The position numbers and the translations under genes are program-made. From contig JBJXEA010000026.1 of assembly GCA_046155285.1 (NCBI GenBank), forward strand, positions 264,063 to 328,062: a DNA stretch of 64,000 nt, in the 5' to 3' direction. This document shows positions 41,229 through 50,377 of the stretch, one piece after another. How positions within the stretch are numbered: the stretch's first letter is position 1; each line of letters begins with the position of its first letter. This DNA is from CAILHX01 sp046155285 (GTDB lineage: Bacteria > Pseudomonadota > Gammaproteobacteria > Burkholderiales > Methylophilaceae). The notes beneath the pieces were generated by a model. It did no database searches and was not told the DNA's origin. It was given only the letters and a program-made list of their open reading frames with translations.

Positions 41229-42353
41229 CTATAACCCGGATTTTATTTTGGTGAATGCTCGCGTCATGGTTCTGCGCGTGGCATTGCTGCGCACTTCGTA
41301 GAATTGGGCTTTAGTGTTCAGGTAGTCATCTGGAGGGAAGGCAATTTTATTCGCTAGTACGTCAGGGTTGATGAATTTGCGCGCGGCCAGATTTGGGCTG
41401 GTGAACATCACACGGTTGGTAATCTCTGCCTGTACTTCAGGACGCAGAATATAATTGATCCACAACAAGGCGTTCTCAGGGTGTGGCGCATCCACTGGGA
41501 TCATCATGGATTCAAAGCCGAACTGCATGCCGTTAGGCGGTAGCGGTGCTTCTATGCGTACCCCTTTACCGGCTTCTTTGGCTTGGCGCGCCGCATTGTT
41601 GAAGTCGCTGCCATAGCCAAGCGCCACACAGATGTTGCCTGCGCTTAAATCGGTGATATAGCCGTTGTAGCTGAACATGCGAATGTCAGGCCGGACTTTT
41701 TGCAGCATGCTGGCGACATCCTTGTAGTCGGATTCCTTGCTGCTGAAAGCAGGGTGTCCCATATAGATCAAGCCAGATGGGAACACATCACTGGCGCTAT
41801 CCAGTATCGAAATCCCGCATTTTTTGAGTTTTGACGTGTATTTCGGGTTGAATACCAGATCAAAAGGGTTGGCCGGGATGGGTTCAGTGCCTAGTGCGGT
41901 TTTCACCTTGTCCACGTTATAACCCACGCTGATGGAGCCGCCCAGCCACGGCACCATGTACTGGTTGGCGGGATCGAGCTTTGCCATCTGGCGCATCACC
42001 ACTGGGTTAAGATTGCCCCAGTTGGTCAGTTTCTTGCGATCCAATTTTTGCACCAGATTGCCGTCTATCATGATGCGGCCAAAGTCGGAGGAGGGCACGA
42101 TGATGTCATAGCCCGTTTTACCTGCGATCATCTTGGCGAGCAGGGTTTCATTGGAATCGAAGTTGTCATAGCGCACTTTGATACCGGTTTCCGCTTCGAA
42201 CTTCTTGACCGTGTTTTCTCCGATATATTCCGCCCAGTTGTAGATGTTCAGTACTTTTTCCTGATCTGCGCTCATGGCCACGGGTGAGGACATCAGAGCA
42301 ATGAGTGCTGAAAGCGCTAGAAGACAGTTTTTTTGCCAGAAATTCAAAGTCAT
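41229..42353 (-). CDS. PotF-like periplasmic polyamine-binding protein without adjacent permease
   Basis: A 374-residue binding protein with a signal peptide (ending SPVAMSA) and the PotF opening VLNIYNWAEYIGENTVKKFEAETGIKVRYDNFDSNETLLAKM, then TGYDIIVPSSDF. The SxD and aromatic residues of this opening line the polyamine site in PotF. It lies 27 bases after the agmatinase-family gene, in one operon. No ATPase or permease is nearby; it may use the Pot-type importer at 10335-13218, or its transporter is outside the window. Confidence 0.9.
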   Translation of the reverse strand: MTLNFWQKNCLLALSALIALMSSPVAMSADQEKVLNIYNWAEYIGENTVKKFEAETGIKVRYDNFDSNETLLAKMIAGKTGYDIIVPSSDFGRIMIDGNLVQKLDRKKLTNWGNLNPVVMRQMAKLDPANQYMVPWLGGSISVGYNVDKVKTALGTEPIPANPFDLVFNPKYTSKLKKCGISILDSASDVFPSGLIYMGHPAFSSKESDYKDVASMLQKVRPDIRMFSYNGYITDLSAGNICVALGYGSDFNNAARQAKEAGKGVRIEAPLPPNGMQFGFESMMIPVDAPHPENALLWINYILRPEVQAEITNRVMFTSPNLAARKFINPDVLANKIAFPPDDYLNTKAQFYEVRSNATRRTMTRAFTKIKSGL

Positions 42354-42380
42354 TTCGATTCCCTTAAATGTGATTAGAAG

Positions 42381-43325
42381 TTAGGCGCTGATGACGCATA
42401 GCATCTCTGCCGCTATCTGCGCGGCACTCAGCGCGGTAATCTCGCTGTGATCATAGGCCGGCGCGACTTCAACGACATCCATGCCGATGATGTTGAGCCC
42501 GACGAATTTTCTTAAAATCGCCAATGCTTGAGCCGAGCTTAAGCCGCCCGCAACTGGCGTTCCCGTACCCGGCGCGAAAGCAGGATCTAGGCAGTCGATA
42601 TCAAAAGTGAGGTAAGTTTGCCGTTGGCCTATGATGTCATGCACCTTCTGCGCCACGGCGGCAGTTCCATGCTCGTGTACCCAGTCCGCGCCCAGAATGT
42701 TCACGCCCATGAAATCTTCGTTCCAGGTTCTGATGCCGATCTGCACCGAAGTCTTCGGGTCAATCAAACCCTCTTTGATCGCCTTGTAGAACATGGTGCC
42801 GTGGTTGAGGGAGTTGGGTTCGTCATCTGCCCAGGTGTCGCAATGTGCATCGAAATGGATCAACGATAAGGGCGCGCCGAATTTCTCGGCATGTGCTTTC
42901 AGTAGCGGATAGGTGATGTAGTGGTCGCCGCCCAGCGTCAGCATCTTGGCATTTGACGCAAGAATGGTCTGCGCATGTTGGTGTATGGATGCAAAAATGG
43001 TGTGTGGATTGTGCGAATCGAGCCAGCAATCGCCATAATCGATGACGGACAGCCTGTCGCAAGGGCCAAAGCCCCATGGATGTATGAGTTCATTCATCTG
43101 AACCGAGGCCGCGCGCACTGCCGCGGGCCCCATTCTTGCGCCGCTGCGGAAGGTGGTGGCTAGATCAAGCGGTACGCCGGATACCGCCACATCAACGCCT
43201 TCCAGGTTCTTGGTGTACTGCCTGCGCATAAAGGACAAAACCCCTGCGTAGGTGTTCTCACGGTCATAACCTTTCAGGTTTTTGCGCACGATTGCGCTGT
43301 CGCCAAATACTTCAGATTTACTCAA
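42381..43325 (-). CDS. Agmatinase-family ureohydrolase (SpeB-like)
   Basis: A 314-residue dimanganese ureohydrolase. The metal-binding motifs are GGDHYITYP, HFDAHCDTW and TFDIDCLDPAFAPGTGTP, followed by MDVVEVAPAYDHSEITALSAA as in E. coli SpeB. Agmatine to putrescine plus urea is the first choice. With a divergent LysR gene, guanidinobutyrase (GbuA-like, regulated by GbuR) is a real alternative. The start is TTG 43325, with a perfect AAGGAG seven bases upstream; an ATG at 43370 lies too far from any ribosome-binding site and would add residues not in the family. Confidence 0.88.
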   Translation of the reverse strand: MSKSEVFGDSAIVRKNLKGYDRENTYAGVLSFMRRQYTKNLEGVDVAVSGVPLDLATTFRSGARMGPAAVRAASVQMNELIHPWGFGPCDRLSVIDYGDCWLDSHNPHTIFASIHQHAQTILASNAKMLTLGGDHYITYPLLKAHAEKFGAPLSLIHFDAHCDTWADDEPNSLNHGTMFYKAIKEGLIDPKTSVQIGIRTWNEDFMGVNILGADWVHEHGTAAVAQKVHDIIGQRQTYLTFDIDCLDPAFAPGTGTPVAGGLSSAQALAILRKFVGLNIIGMDVVEVAPAYDHSEITALSAAQIAAEMLCVISA

Positions 43326-43417
43326 GATTTTCTCCTTAAAGTTAAGGGCTATATTCACAGGTTTACGCATTGCGTGCAATTAGCTACACTTACCTAGATA
43401 TTATTTTTTTTAATACC

Positions 43418-44305
43418 ATGAGCAAAACCTTACCCCCATTTAAGTTTCTTGTTGCCTTCGATGCTGCCGCAAGGCTAGGAAGCTTTTCCAAGGCATCAGA
43501 AGAGCTTTCTCTTACTCAGTCGGCTATCAGCCAGCAGTTGCTTAAGTTGGAAGAGATATTAGGTCAAAGCCTGTTCTTCCGAAAAGGCAAAGGGGTGGCA
43601 TTGACCGCTGCAGGGGAGTTGTTGCATGAGACGGTGAAGGATACGCTTGCCCGTTTAACTGCCGGATTGGGGCGCTTGGAGCCATATAAGAACCAGGATT
43701 CGGTGCTGATCGCTTGTCCACCTGATTTTGCCCACGGTTGGCTCATGCCGCGCATATCCCATTTAAAGGCCGTTTGTCCCGCCATTGAGGTCTGGATCAT
43801 GACGGAGAGAGAGGTGAGGGAGATCGACCGTATAGATGTTGATTTGGTCATCTCCAGAAAGCCCATCCATACCGCCGATGTTGAGTGTGCACCGTTAATG
43901 GAAGATCACTCTGTCGCCATATGTGGCATGCAGAATGCACAACAACTCAATTTGCTGCCATACCCCAAGGTATTAGAAAAAGCGCCATTGTTACTGCTGG
44001 AAAGTGAACCCGCCTGGAGTGGCCGGTTGTCTGGTGAAGAGTTCAGAGATTTACAACTGACGCGTGGCGCCACCATAGATGATGCCCGCTTGTTGCTTGA
44101 AGCGGTCACCAGGGGGTTGGGGATAGGCTTTGTCTCAAATGCACTGGCTTGCCAAGCACTAAAAGAGGGGCAGGTAAAACGATTGATCCATGTGCCACCT
44201 TTGTCATTGCCCAGGCTATGGCTCATGCGCACACGGCTGACACCCCGCACGCCTCATGCCAATCAGGTTTTTAACTGGATGCGAGAGGCTGCAATAGCTG
44301 GTTGA
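43418..44305 (+). CDS. LysR-family transcriptional regulator
   Basis: A 295-residue LysR activator with an N-terminal winged helix (LPPFKFLVAFDAAARLGSFSKASEELSLTQSAISQQLLKLEEILGQ) and a GcvA-like effector domain. ATG 43418 gives the normal family start; an upstream in-frame start would add 16 residues. It is divergent from the agmatinase-family gene, with 92 bases between starts, and likely controls it and the binding protein. It is convergent with the VOC gene, two bases apart. No obvious T-N11-A site was identified with confidence. Confidence 0.9.
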   Translation: MSKTLPPFKFLVAFDAAARLGSFSKASEELSLTQSAISQQLLKLEEILGQSLFFRKGKGVALTAAGELLHETVKDTLARLTAGLGRLEPYKNQDSVLIACPPDFAHGWLMPRISHLKAVCPAIEVWIMTEREVREIDRIDVDLVISRKPIHTADVECAPLMEDHSVAICGMQNAQQLNLLPYPKVLEKAPLLLLESEPAWSGRLSGEEFRDLQLTRGATIDDARLLLEAVTRGLGIGFVSNALACQALKEGQVKRLIHVPPLSLPRLWLMRTRLTPRTPHANQVFNWMREAAIAG

Positions 44306-44307
44306 AG

Positions 44308-44730
44308 TTAGTCTTGTGGTTCTGTGAACCCGCGGCATATCGCAGCAAGCTTGTTGCCGTCTGGGTCGCGCACATAAGCGGCATAAAAGTCTGGGTTGTA
44401 TTGCAAGCGCAGCCCCGGCGCACCTTCTGAAGTGCCGCCATTGGCCATAGCGCCTGCGTAAAAATCATCAACTTCTTTCCATGACTTCGCCTTTAGCGCA
44501 ATCATCGCCCCATTGCCAGCAGTCGCGGGTTTCCCGTCAAAGGGCGAACACAGCCACAGTGCAATCTCCCTGCTGCCGTTGTCATCATAAGTCCCCCAGC
44601 CCGCCCATCCGTCCCACTCCGGTTCATTCGATGTATCACAGCGTGATAGCCCCAGCGCGCCAAGTGTTGCATCATAAAAGCTGACAGAACGGCTAATATC
44701 GTTGGTGCCTAAGCAGATGTAAGTGAACAT
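44308..44730 (-). CDS. VOC-family (glyoxalase-like) protein
   Basis: A 140-residue VOC protein: FTYICLGTNDISRSVSFYDATLGALGLSRCD opens the first module, and RLQYNPDFYAAYVRDPDGNKLAAICRG closes the second, with the conserved DPDGN turn. It belongs to the lactoylglutathione-lyase-like group whose substrates are mostly unknown. It follows the cupin gene by 19 bases on the same strand, so it is probably the last gene of the aminotransferase operon. Confidence 0.82.
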   Translation of the reverse strand: MFTYICLGTNDISRSVSFYDATLGALGLSRCDTSNEPEWDGWAGWGTYDDNGSREIALWLCSPFDGKPATAGNGAMIALKAKSWKEVDDFYAGAMANGGTSEGAPGLRLQYNPDFYAAYVRDPDGNKLAAICRGFTEPQD

Positions 44731-44749
44731 GAGTCTTCCTTAAAGAGTT

Positions 44750-45139
44750 CTATTGTTTGGCTTGCCAAATCACATAAATTTTCTTGATAGGTTCTATGGT
44801 TTCCCATGTCCCTTGAAAGCCAGCGGGCAGGACAAAGGTGCTGCCAGCGCTAAAATCTTTGGCGTTACCGGCTAAATCTGTGAGTCGCACACGGCCTTCC
44901 AGAATGACACAAACCTCTTCTTCCGTGTAATGCACGGTTTTAGCACCCACGCTCGAATGCCACACACCTGCGAAGAACTGCTCCGTGGGGTCGGTGTAGT
45001 GGTTGTAGGTGGTCATGTTGATCTGCACATCCGCGTTGCTGGCAATCCCTTTCACCACTTTTTCTTGTGACACTGTACCGGCTTCAGCTTCTACTTCATG
45101 GGTAGCAAAATCGATCACATCGTTGATATTCTTGGCCAA
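44750..45139 (-). CDS. Cupin-domain protein
   Basis: A 129-residue small cupin. The strands run through VWHSSVGAKTVHYTEEEVCVILEGRVRLTDLAGNAKDFSAGSTFVLPAGFQGTWETIEP, similar to DUF861/EutQ-like cupins that use a Glu-rich motif (TEEEVCVILEG). The function is unknown; such cupins often accompany amine catabolism. The start is TTG 45139, with AAGGAA eight bases upstream. This leaves a clean 19-base gap to the aminotransferase gene, whereas longer in-frame starts would overlap it. Confidence 0.8.
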   Translation of the reverse strand: MAKNINDVIDFATHEVEAEAGTVSQEKVVKGIASNADVQINMTTYNHYTDPTEQFFAGVWHSSVGAKTVHYTEEEVCVILEGRVRLTDLAGNAKDFSAGSTFVLPAGFQGTWETIEPIKKIYVIWQAKQ

Positions 45140-45158
45140 GATGCAGTTCCTTTTTGGT

Positions 45159-46517
45159 TTATTGGTTAAGTTGATTGAGGCAGTCACTAAACACCGAGAC
45201 GAGCTTATTAATGTCATGCTGCGTGGTGGCAGGGCATATCAGCATCATGTTATGAAACGGGGTCAGTAGAACGCCACGATTGAGTAAATACAGGTGAATC
45301 GCACCTTCCAGTGCATCGTCTTGTGCGTCACGCGCTTGTTGGGCGGTGGTTGGGGTGTTTGCACAGAATTGCAGTTCCAGCCTTGCTCCCAAGCGCGTGA
45401 TGTTCCAGGGCAGGGCGTAGGTGTTGATGACGGCAGTGAGTTTTTGTTCCAGTGTCGCCGCTAGAGCCAACATGTGTTTGTAGGCTTCAGCGGTGGCGAC
45501 TTGGGTCAGGGTGGCATGCATGGCAGCGAGCGTCATCATGCTGCCCGAAAGTGTGGTGCCGATACCGGAATGTCCAGGTGGCGCGTGGTCTTTGGCGGCT
45601 TTCATGCGCGTTGCTAGTGGAGTGCTGAATCCATAAGCTGCAGCGGGCAGACCACCAGCGATGGGTTTGCCCACCACCAGAAAATCAGGCACAACGCCAT
45701 TGTTCTTGGCCCAGCCACCGCGTCCGGTGGAGATGGTGTGGGTTTCATCCAGCACCAATAAACACCCATACTTTTTGGTGAGTGCACGCAAGCCTTCGAT
45801 AAAACCCGCTTTTGCCGGAACCATGCCGCAGTTGGTGAGGGCGGGTTCGGTGAGTAAGCAAGCAAAGCCGCCTTTTGCCAGTTCACGTTCTACGGCAGCG
45901 AGATCATTGAACTCAACCACTACCGTATTCAGACCTAAGTCGTTGACCTGCCCAAGCAGGCTGGCACGATTGACCGCTCTGCCTGCTTCGCTATCCACCA
46001 TGGTGTCTTCAACTGTTCCGTGATAACAGCCATCGAACACCAGCAGCTTGTTGTTTCCGGTGACCGCACGTGCCCAGCGTAAAACAAAGCGGTTGGCATC
46101 GGTGGCGGTAGTGGCTAATTGCCAGCATTCTAAGCCAAAATGTTCAGCCAGCGCCGCACCCACGGCGGGTGCCAGCGTGGAGGGTAGCATGGCGGTATAA
46201 CCACGACTGGCTTGCGTGGCAATGGCTTGTGCTACCGGCGGTGGGCTGTGGCCGAACATGGCGCCGGTGTCGCCCAAGCAAAAATCGGCATAATCAATAC
46301 CGTCGGCGCAGGTGAAATGTGCGCCTAGCGCATGGTTTATGAACAAGGGCGCAGGCGTTCCCCAGTCGTTCATCCAGTGCATGGGCACGCCGTAGAGGAA
46401 GTGCGGCGCAGCTTGAGTGGCGAGCTGCATGGATTTCGGATGCAATCGCGTGTAGTTTAAGCGCTCAGCAGCGAGCAGTGCTTGGGCTTTTGCGGTGAGT
46501 TGGCTGTTTGTTTTCAT
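45159..46517 (-). CDS. Class III aminotransferase
   Basis: A 452-residue PLP enzyme of the glutamate-1-semialdehyde-aminomutase-like branch of class III. Visible: FDGCYHGTVEDTM (phosphate/ring binding), LVLDETHTIS (Asp of the ring nitrogen) and VVGKPIAGGLPAAAYG with the Schiff-base lysine. The usual SGTEA segment reads TTATDANRF. No heme genes are nearby, and in this amine-handling locus a role in transamination of an amino acid or polyamine-derived substrate is more likely than GSA isomerisation (inference). First gene of the cupin/VOC operon, divergent from the PuuB-like gene. Confidence 0.85.
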   Translation of the reverse strand: MKTNSQLTAKAQALLAAERLNYTRLHPKSMQLATQAAPHFLYGVPMHWMNDWGTPAPLFINHALGAHFTCADGIDYADFCLGDTGAMFGHSPPPVAQAIATQASRGYTAMLPSTLAPAVGAALAEHFGLECWQLATTATDANRFVLRWARAVTGNNKLLVFDGCYHGTVEDTMVDSEAGRAVNRASLLGQVNDLGLNTVVVEFNDLAAVERELAKGGFACLLTEPALTNCGMVPAKAGFIEGLRALTKKYGCLLVLDETHTISTGRGGWAKNNGVVPDFLVVGKPIAGGLPAAAYGFSTPLATRMKAAKDHAPPGHSGIGTTLSGSMMTLAAMHATLTQVATAEAYKHMLALAATLEQKLTAVINTYALPWNITRLGARLELQFCANTPTTAQQARDAQDDALEGAIHLYLLNRGVLLTPFHNMMLICPATTQHDINKLVSVFSDCLNQLNQ

Positions 46518-46661
46518 AGCAAGTGGCTCTGCTGGATAATTAGAATTGGCTCTATTGAAATAGCTTAAACGTGGCTTATCATCCTACCAATTGCTGAGCG
46601 CTTAGGCAACTTGTTGTGCTACTTACCCCTCACTTGCGAACCTAAATTGTAAGGATAATTC

Positions 46662-47963
46662 ATGCTGGCTTCCGAACTCAAACTCACGCAAAACTCCTAC
46701 TACGCGGCCAGCGCCAACAGCCAGCCGCAATACCCAACGCTGCAAGGTGATACAGAAGCCGATGTATGCGTGGTCGGTGGCGGTTTTGCGGGGCTGTCGG
46801 CGGCGATAGAGTTGGCGGATCGTGGCTACTCGGTGGTGGTGTTAGAAGCCAAGCACATAGGATACGGTGCAAGCGGGCGCAATGGTGGGCAGATCATCGC
46901 GGGGCTGGCGTGTGAGCAGGATGTCATCGAAAAAGCCATAGGGTTCGAGGCCGCTAAACAAGTGTGGGGCATGAGTTTGGAAGCCTTGGACTTGGTGCGC
47001 GAGCGCGTCAAACGCTTTGACATTGATTGCGATCTCAAAAGCGGGTTCTTGGGCGTGGCAACGAGTCAACGCAAGGGCGAAAAGCTTCGCGCTTGGTTTG
47101 ATGATATGGCTACGCGCTACGGCTATCAGGCCGAGTGGATTCCACCTGCCAATATCAATAACTGGATTGATAGCCCACGCTACCACAGCGGCTATTACGA
47201 CTCGCAATCAGGGCATTTGCATCCGCTAAATTATTGTTTAGGTCTAGCCAAAGCGGCTTCCGGATTGGGTGTGCGGATTTTTCAGCATTCGCCTGTCCAT
47301 GCCATGCAACAAGGCGATACGGCGCAATTGCACAGCGAAAACGGCAGTGTGAAGGTCAAGTTCGTGGTGCTTGCTGGCAATATGTATCTGCCCGAAGTGT
47401 CTCCTAAGCTTGCCCCTAAATTGGCAAGGCGCATCATGCCGGTTGGCACCTACATCATAGGTACCGAGCCGATAGCGCCGGAATTGGCTGCTGAGCTTAT
47501 CCCTAGCGATTCTGCGGTGTGCGATACCAATTTTATTCTGGATTATTTCCGCTTTTCTGCTGACAAACGCATGATTTACGGCGGGCGAGTGAGTTATAGC
47601 GCCATGACACCACCTAATCTCACCGCGAATATGCAAGCGCGCATGGTGGAAACCTTTCCGCAACTCAAAAACACCAAGGTTGAATACACTTGGGGCGGCT
47701 TTGTGGACATCACCATGAATCGCGCACCGGATTTTGGGCTGCTTGCGCCCAATGTGTATTACCTGCAAGGTTTTTCAGGTCATGGCGTAGCATTGACCGG
47801 CTTGGCAGGGAAGTTGGTGGCGGAGGCGATCGCTGGTCAAGCCGGGCGTTTGGACGTGATGGCGCGGATTCCGCATCGTGACTTTCCTGGTGGAAAGTTG
47901 CTGCGGACACCAGCTTTGGTGCTGGGGATGCTGTGGTATCGGCTGCGGGATGCGCTGGGCTAG
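46662..47963 (+). CDS. FAD-dependent amine oxidoreductase, PuuB-like
   Basis: A 433-residue DAO-family flavoprotein. The FAD site is EADVCVVGGGFAGLSAAIELADRGYSVVVLEA, followed by GYGASGRNGGQIIAGL, which is the hallmark of the PuuB group (gamma-glutamylputrescine oxidase). The C-terminal stretch YYLQGFSGHGVALTGLAGKLVAEAI closes the FAD site. No PuuA, PuuC or PuuD genes are seen, so the full Puu pathway is not encoded here. AAGGATAA precedes the ATG. It ends directly against the convergent aminotransferase gene. Confidence 0.88.
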   Translation: MLASELKLTQNSYYAASANSQPQYPTLQGDTEADVCVVGGGFAGLSAAIELADRGYSVVVLEAKHIGYGASGRNGGQIIAGLACEQDVIEKAIGFEAAKQVWGMSLEALDLVRERVKRFDIDCDLKSGFLGVATSQRKGEKLRAWFDDMATRYGYQAEWIPPANINNWIDSPRYHSGYYDSQSGHLHPLNYCLGLAKAASGLGVRIFQHSPVHAMQQGDTAQLHSENGSVKVKFVVLAGNMYLPEVSPKLAPKLARRIMPVGTYIIGTEPIAPELAAELIPSDSAVCDTNFILDYFRFSADKRMIYGGRVSYSAMTPPNLTANMQARMVETFPQLKNTKVEYTWGGFVDITMNRAPDFGLLAPNVYYLQGFSGHGVALTGLAGKLVAEAIAGQAGRLDVMARIPHRDFPGGKLLRTPALVLGMLWYRLRDALG

Positions 47964-49157
47964 CTAGCTCAAGGCTTTTTCGATGCGACTGAGCGCCTCT
48001 TTTAAGTTTTCCATCGAAGTCGCAAACGAAATACGGAAATAACCTTCAGCACCAAACGCCGAGCCAGACACCACCGCAACGCCTACGCTTTCCAGCAGAT
48101 AATCAGCCAGCGCCATGTCGGTCGCCGCCGCGATTTTGCCGCGTTGGTGCAGGCTGGCGATAGCAACTCTGGCATCAGGGAAGGCGTAGAACGCGCCACC
48201 AGCCTCTATGCAGTGCAATCCAGCAATCTCGTTAAAGCGCTTCACCACGAAGGCATGACGCTCGCGGAAAGCTTCTACCATAGGTGTGATGCAACCCTGG
48301 TCACCATCCAACGCGGCTTGCGCGGCCACTTGCGAGATGGAGGTGGGATTGGAGGTGGATTGTGATTGCAATATCTCCATCGCTTTGATGATGTTGGCCG
48401 GGCCTGCGGCATAGCCTATGCGCCAGCCGGTCATGGAATAGGCTTTGGAAACGCCGTTCAGCACAATGGTGCGAGGCTTCAATTCTGGCGTGGCGTTGAG
48501 GATGTTGAAAAAAGGCGTGCCAGCGAGGTTCACGTGTTCGTACATGTCGTCAGTGGCGACCAGTACGTGCGGATGTTTTTTCAGCACTTCGCCCAGCGCT
48601 TTCAGTTCATCAAGGCTATACACAGAACCCGTGGGGTTAGACGGCGAGTTGATGAAGAATAGTTTGGTTTTGGGCGTGATCGCCGCTTCCAATTGTGCTG
48701 GGAGCAGCTTAAAACCTTGTTCTATGCCACATTCAATGATGACGGGCTTGGCCTCGGCTACTAAAGCGATGTCCGCATAGGAAACCCAATACGGCGCGGG
48801 AATCACTACTTCGTCGCCGGGATTCAGTACAGCCAGTGCCAAGTTGAAAATACACTGCTTGCCGCCTACGCCGACGATGACTTCATTCATGCCGTAATCC
48901 AAACCGTTATCGCGCTTGAATTTGGCAACGATAGCTTTTTTCAAACTCGGAATGCCACCTACCGCTGTGTATTTGGTAAATCCGCTGTCTATGGCTTGCT
49001 TGGCGGCATCTTTGATGTGCTGCGGGGTGTCAAAATCTGGCTCACCTGCGCCCAGTCCAATAATATCGCGGCCTTCGGCCTTGAGCTTGGCGGCGCGGGC
49101 GGTGACGGCGAGCGTGGGGGATTCCTTGATGGCTTTAACGCGTTGCGAGAGTTCCAA
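47964..49157 (-). CDS. Class I aspartate-type aminotransferase
   Basis: A 397-residue PLP aminotransferase of the Ib subgroup. Motifs: GLGAGEPDFDTPQHI, PAPYWVSY, INSPSNPTGSVYS, and NGVSKAYSMTGWRIGYAAGP with the PLP lysine, plus the substrate-carboxylate Arg near YFRISFATS. It interconverts aspartate and oxaloacetate, with possible side activity on other amino acids. Its stop is back to back with that of the convergent PuuB-like gene (TAGCTA across 47961-47966). Confidence 0.93.
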   Translation of the reverse strand: MELSQRVKAIKESPTLAVTARAAKLKAEGRDIIGLGAGEPDFDTPQHIKDAAKQAIDSGFTKYTAVGGIPSLKKAIVAKFKRDNGLDYGMNEVIVGVGGKQCIFNLALAVLNPGDEVVIPAPYWVSYADIALVAEAKPVIIECGIEQGFKLLPAQLEAAITPKTKLFFINSPSNPTGSVYSLDELKALGEVLKKHPHVLVATDDMYEHVNLAGTPFFNILNATPELKPRTIVLNGVSKAYSMTGWRIGYAAGPANIIKAMEILQSQSTSNPTSISQVAAQAALDGDQGCITPMVEAFRERHAFVVKRFNEIAGLHCIEAGGAFYAFPDARVAIASLHQRGKIAAATDMALADYLLESVGVAVVSGSAFGAEGYFRISFATSMENLKEALSRIEKALS

Positions 49158-49216
49158 AATTACTATCCTTGAGTCATTGGGCTATTAAAGGCCGCAATTT
49201 TACGCACAAACGCCCA

Positions 49217-49245
49217 CCAGCGAAACCGCCATGAGGCTTCGCTGG
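49217..49245 (-). terminator. Possible hairpin between protease and aspartate aminotransferase genes
   Basis: CCAGCGAA (49217-49224) and TTCGCTGG (49238-49245) form an 8-bp stem with a 13-base loop just after the protease stop. No T-run follows on the minus strand, so terminator function is uncertain. Confidence 0.3.
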
Positions 49246-49265
49246 ATTAAGAGTTTCAATTACGC

Positions 49266-50282
49266 TTATTGACAATAATCGCCGCAACCTACCGTTTTTC
49301 TGAACTCCTCAGCCATTTCGTCGTTGAGCTGATTAAGCGCCACGCTGATGCGCTGCAATTCTTTATTGTCTTTGTGGCTGGCGGCGATTAACCCTAATTC
49401 ATAAAGCGCATCCGCGTGCTGCGGGTTGAGTTCTAGGGCTTTACTTAAGTGCTGGAGTGCCGCTGTTTCGTTATGTTGACGTGCTTCTGCCAAGCCAAGG
49501 TGATACCAGGATTCGGCATTATTGGCTTCTTGCACAGTCCACAATTGCGCTACGTTCTTGAGCGATACCCATTCTTCGGCTTGCAGATAAGGGACTACGC
49601 GCATAAAAAACGGGCGTTGCTCTTCTGGTGCATCCCAGAAAGGTCTTTCAGAGGCGGTCGCCACGGCAATTTCTGGTGCGGACATCAGTTTTTTTACCCA
49701 ATCCACAGGCAGCGCGTAAAAGAAGCCGTTGCGTCCGGGACTTTTGAAAGTGTTGATGCCCAACAAATTGCCTTCTTCATCAAACAATGCGCTGCCGCTG
49801 GCACCCATGGCAAAACGTGCAGAAGTCCGAATAATCTGGCTGTCATCCAAGGTGTAGAGCGCTTTGATTCTGCCCACCGAAGGGCTGGGAGCAATGAGGC
49901 CGCCGGAGTGGCCGAGTGCGAATATGGCTTGTTCGTATTTGATAGCGGCCATATTACCTAGCGGAACAGGCTTAAGCGGCAAGTCATCAAAGCGGAGTAT
50001 GCAGAGGTCGTGCTTCCAATCGGCCTTTAACGCTACTGGCCTGTAGTTTTCTTCTCCTTGAGAGGCAACTACCCCGCGCGCATTTGCCAGTACATGGCAA
50101 TTGGTGGCGATATGGTTGGGGCTGACCACGATGCCAGAACCTAAACCATGTTCGCCGTTCTTATCTTCCACATGAATTTGTATCACGGAAAAAAACACCT
50201 TCATGAAAGTGTCTTGGTCGGGTACTGCATTGGCTTGTGTGCAGCATAGCAAGGTGAGGCAGGCGGCGATAATTTTTTGCAT
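49266..50282 (-). CDS. Exported trypsin-like serine protease with TPR tail
   Basis: A 338-residue exported protein (signal peptide MQKIIAACLTLLCCTQANA). The S1/HtrA-like protease domain has the triad His in ATNCHVLAN, Asp in WKHDLCIL and Ser in MGASGSALFDEEGNLLG. There is no PDZ domain. Instead, the C-terminal third has two TPR repeats (AESWYHLGLAEARQHNETAALQHLSKALELNPQHADALYELGLIAA) and a Cys pair (VGCGDYCQ). Probable role is periplasmic proteolysis with the TPRs as a docking platform. Upstream purine-rich site present; divergent from uvrB. Confidence 0.87.
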   Translation of the reverse strand: MQKIIAACLTLLCCTQANAVPDQDTFMKVFFSVIQIHVEDKNGEHGLGSGIVVSPNHIATNCHVLANARGVVASQGEENYRPVALKADWKHDLCILRFDDLPLKPVPLGNMAAIKYEQAIFALGHSGGLIAPSPSVGRIKALYTLDDSQIIRTSARFAMGASGSALFDEEGNLLGINTFKSPGRNGFFYALPVDWVKKLMSAPEIAVATASERPFWDAPEEQRPFFMRVVPYLQAEEWVSLKNVAQLWTVQEANNAESWYHLGLAEARQHNETAALQHLSKALELNPQHADALYELGLIAASHKDNKELQRISVALNQLNDEMAEEFRKTVGCGDYCQ

Positions 50283-50377
50283 TGCGGTTTTCCTTGTTGG
50301 TGTTTGAGGTTTTAAGTCTCAGTTTAGGATTAAGCATAGCGCGATAAAGTTCACCATGCGGGTAAAATAGCCACATC

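Noticed and set aside
45159..46517. Calling the class III aminotransferase hemL
   Set aside because: Similarity is to the broader family; the usual SGTEA segment is changed and the neighbours are amine genes, so a heme role is not supported.
47244..47768. 174-codon minus-strand frame
   Set aside because: Antisense to the PuuB-like gene, His/Arg-rich without any family pattern.
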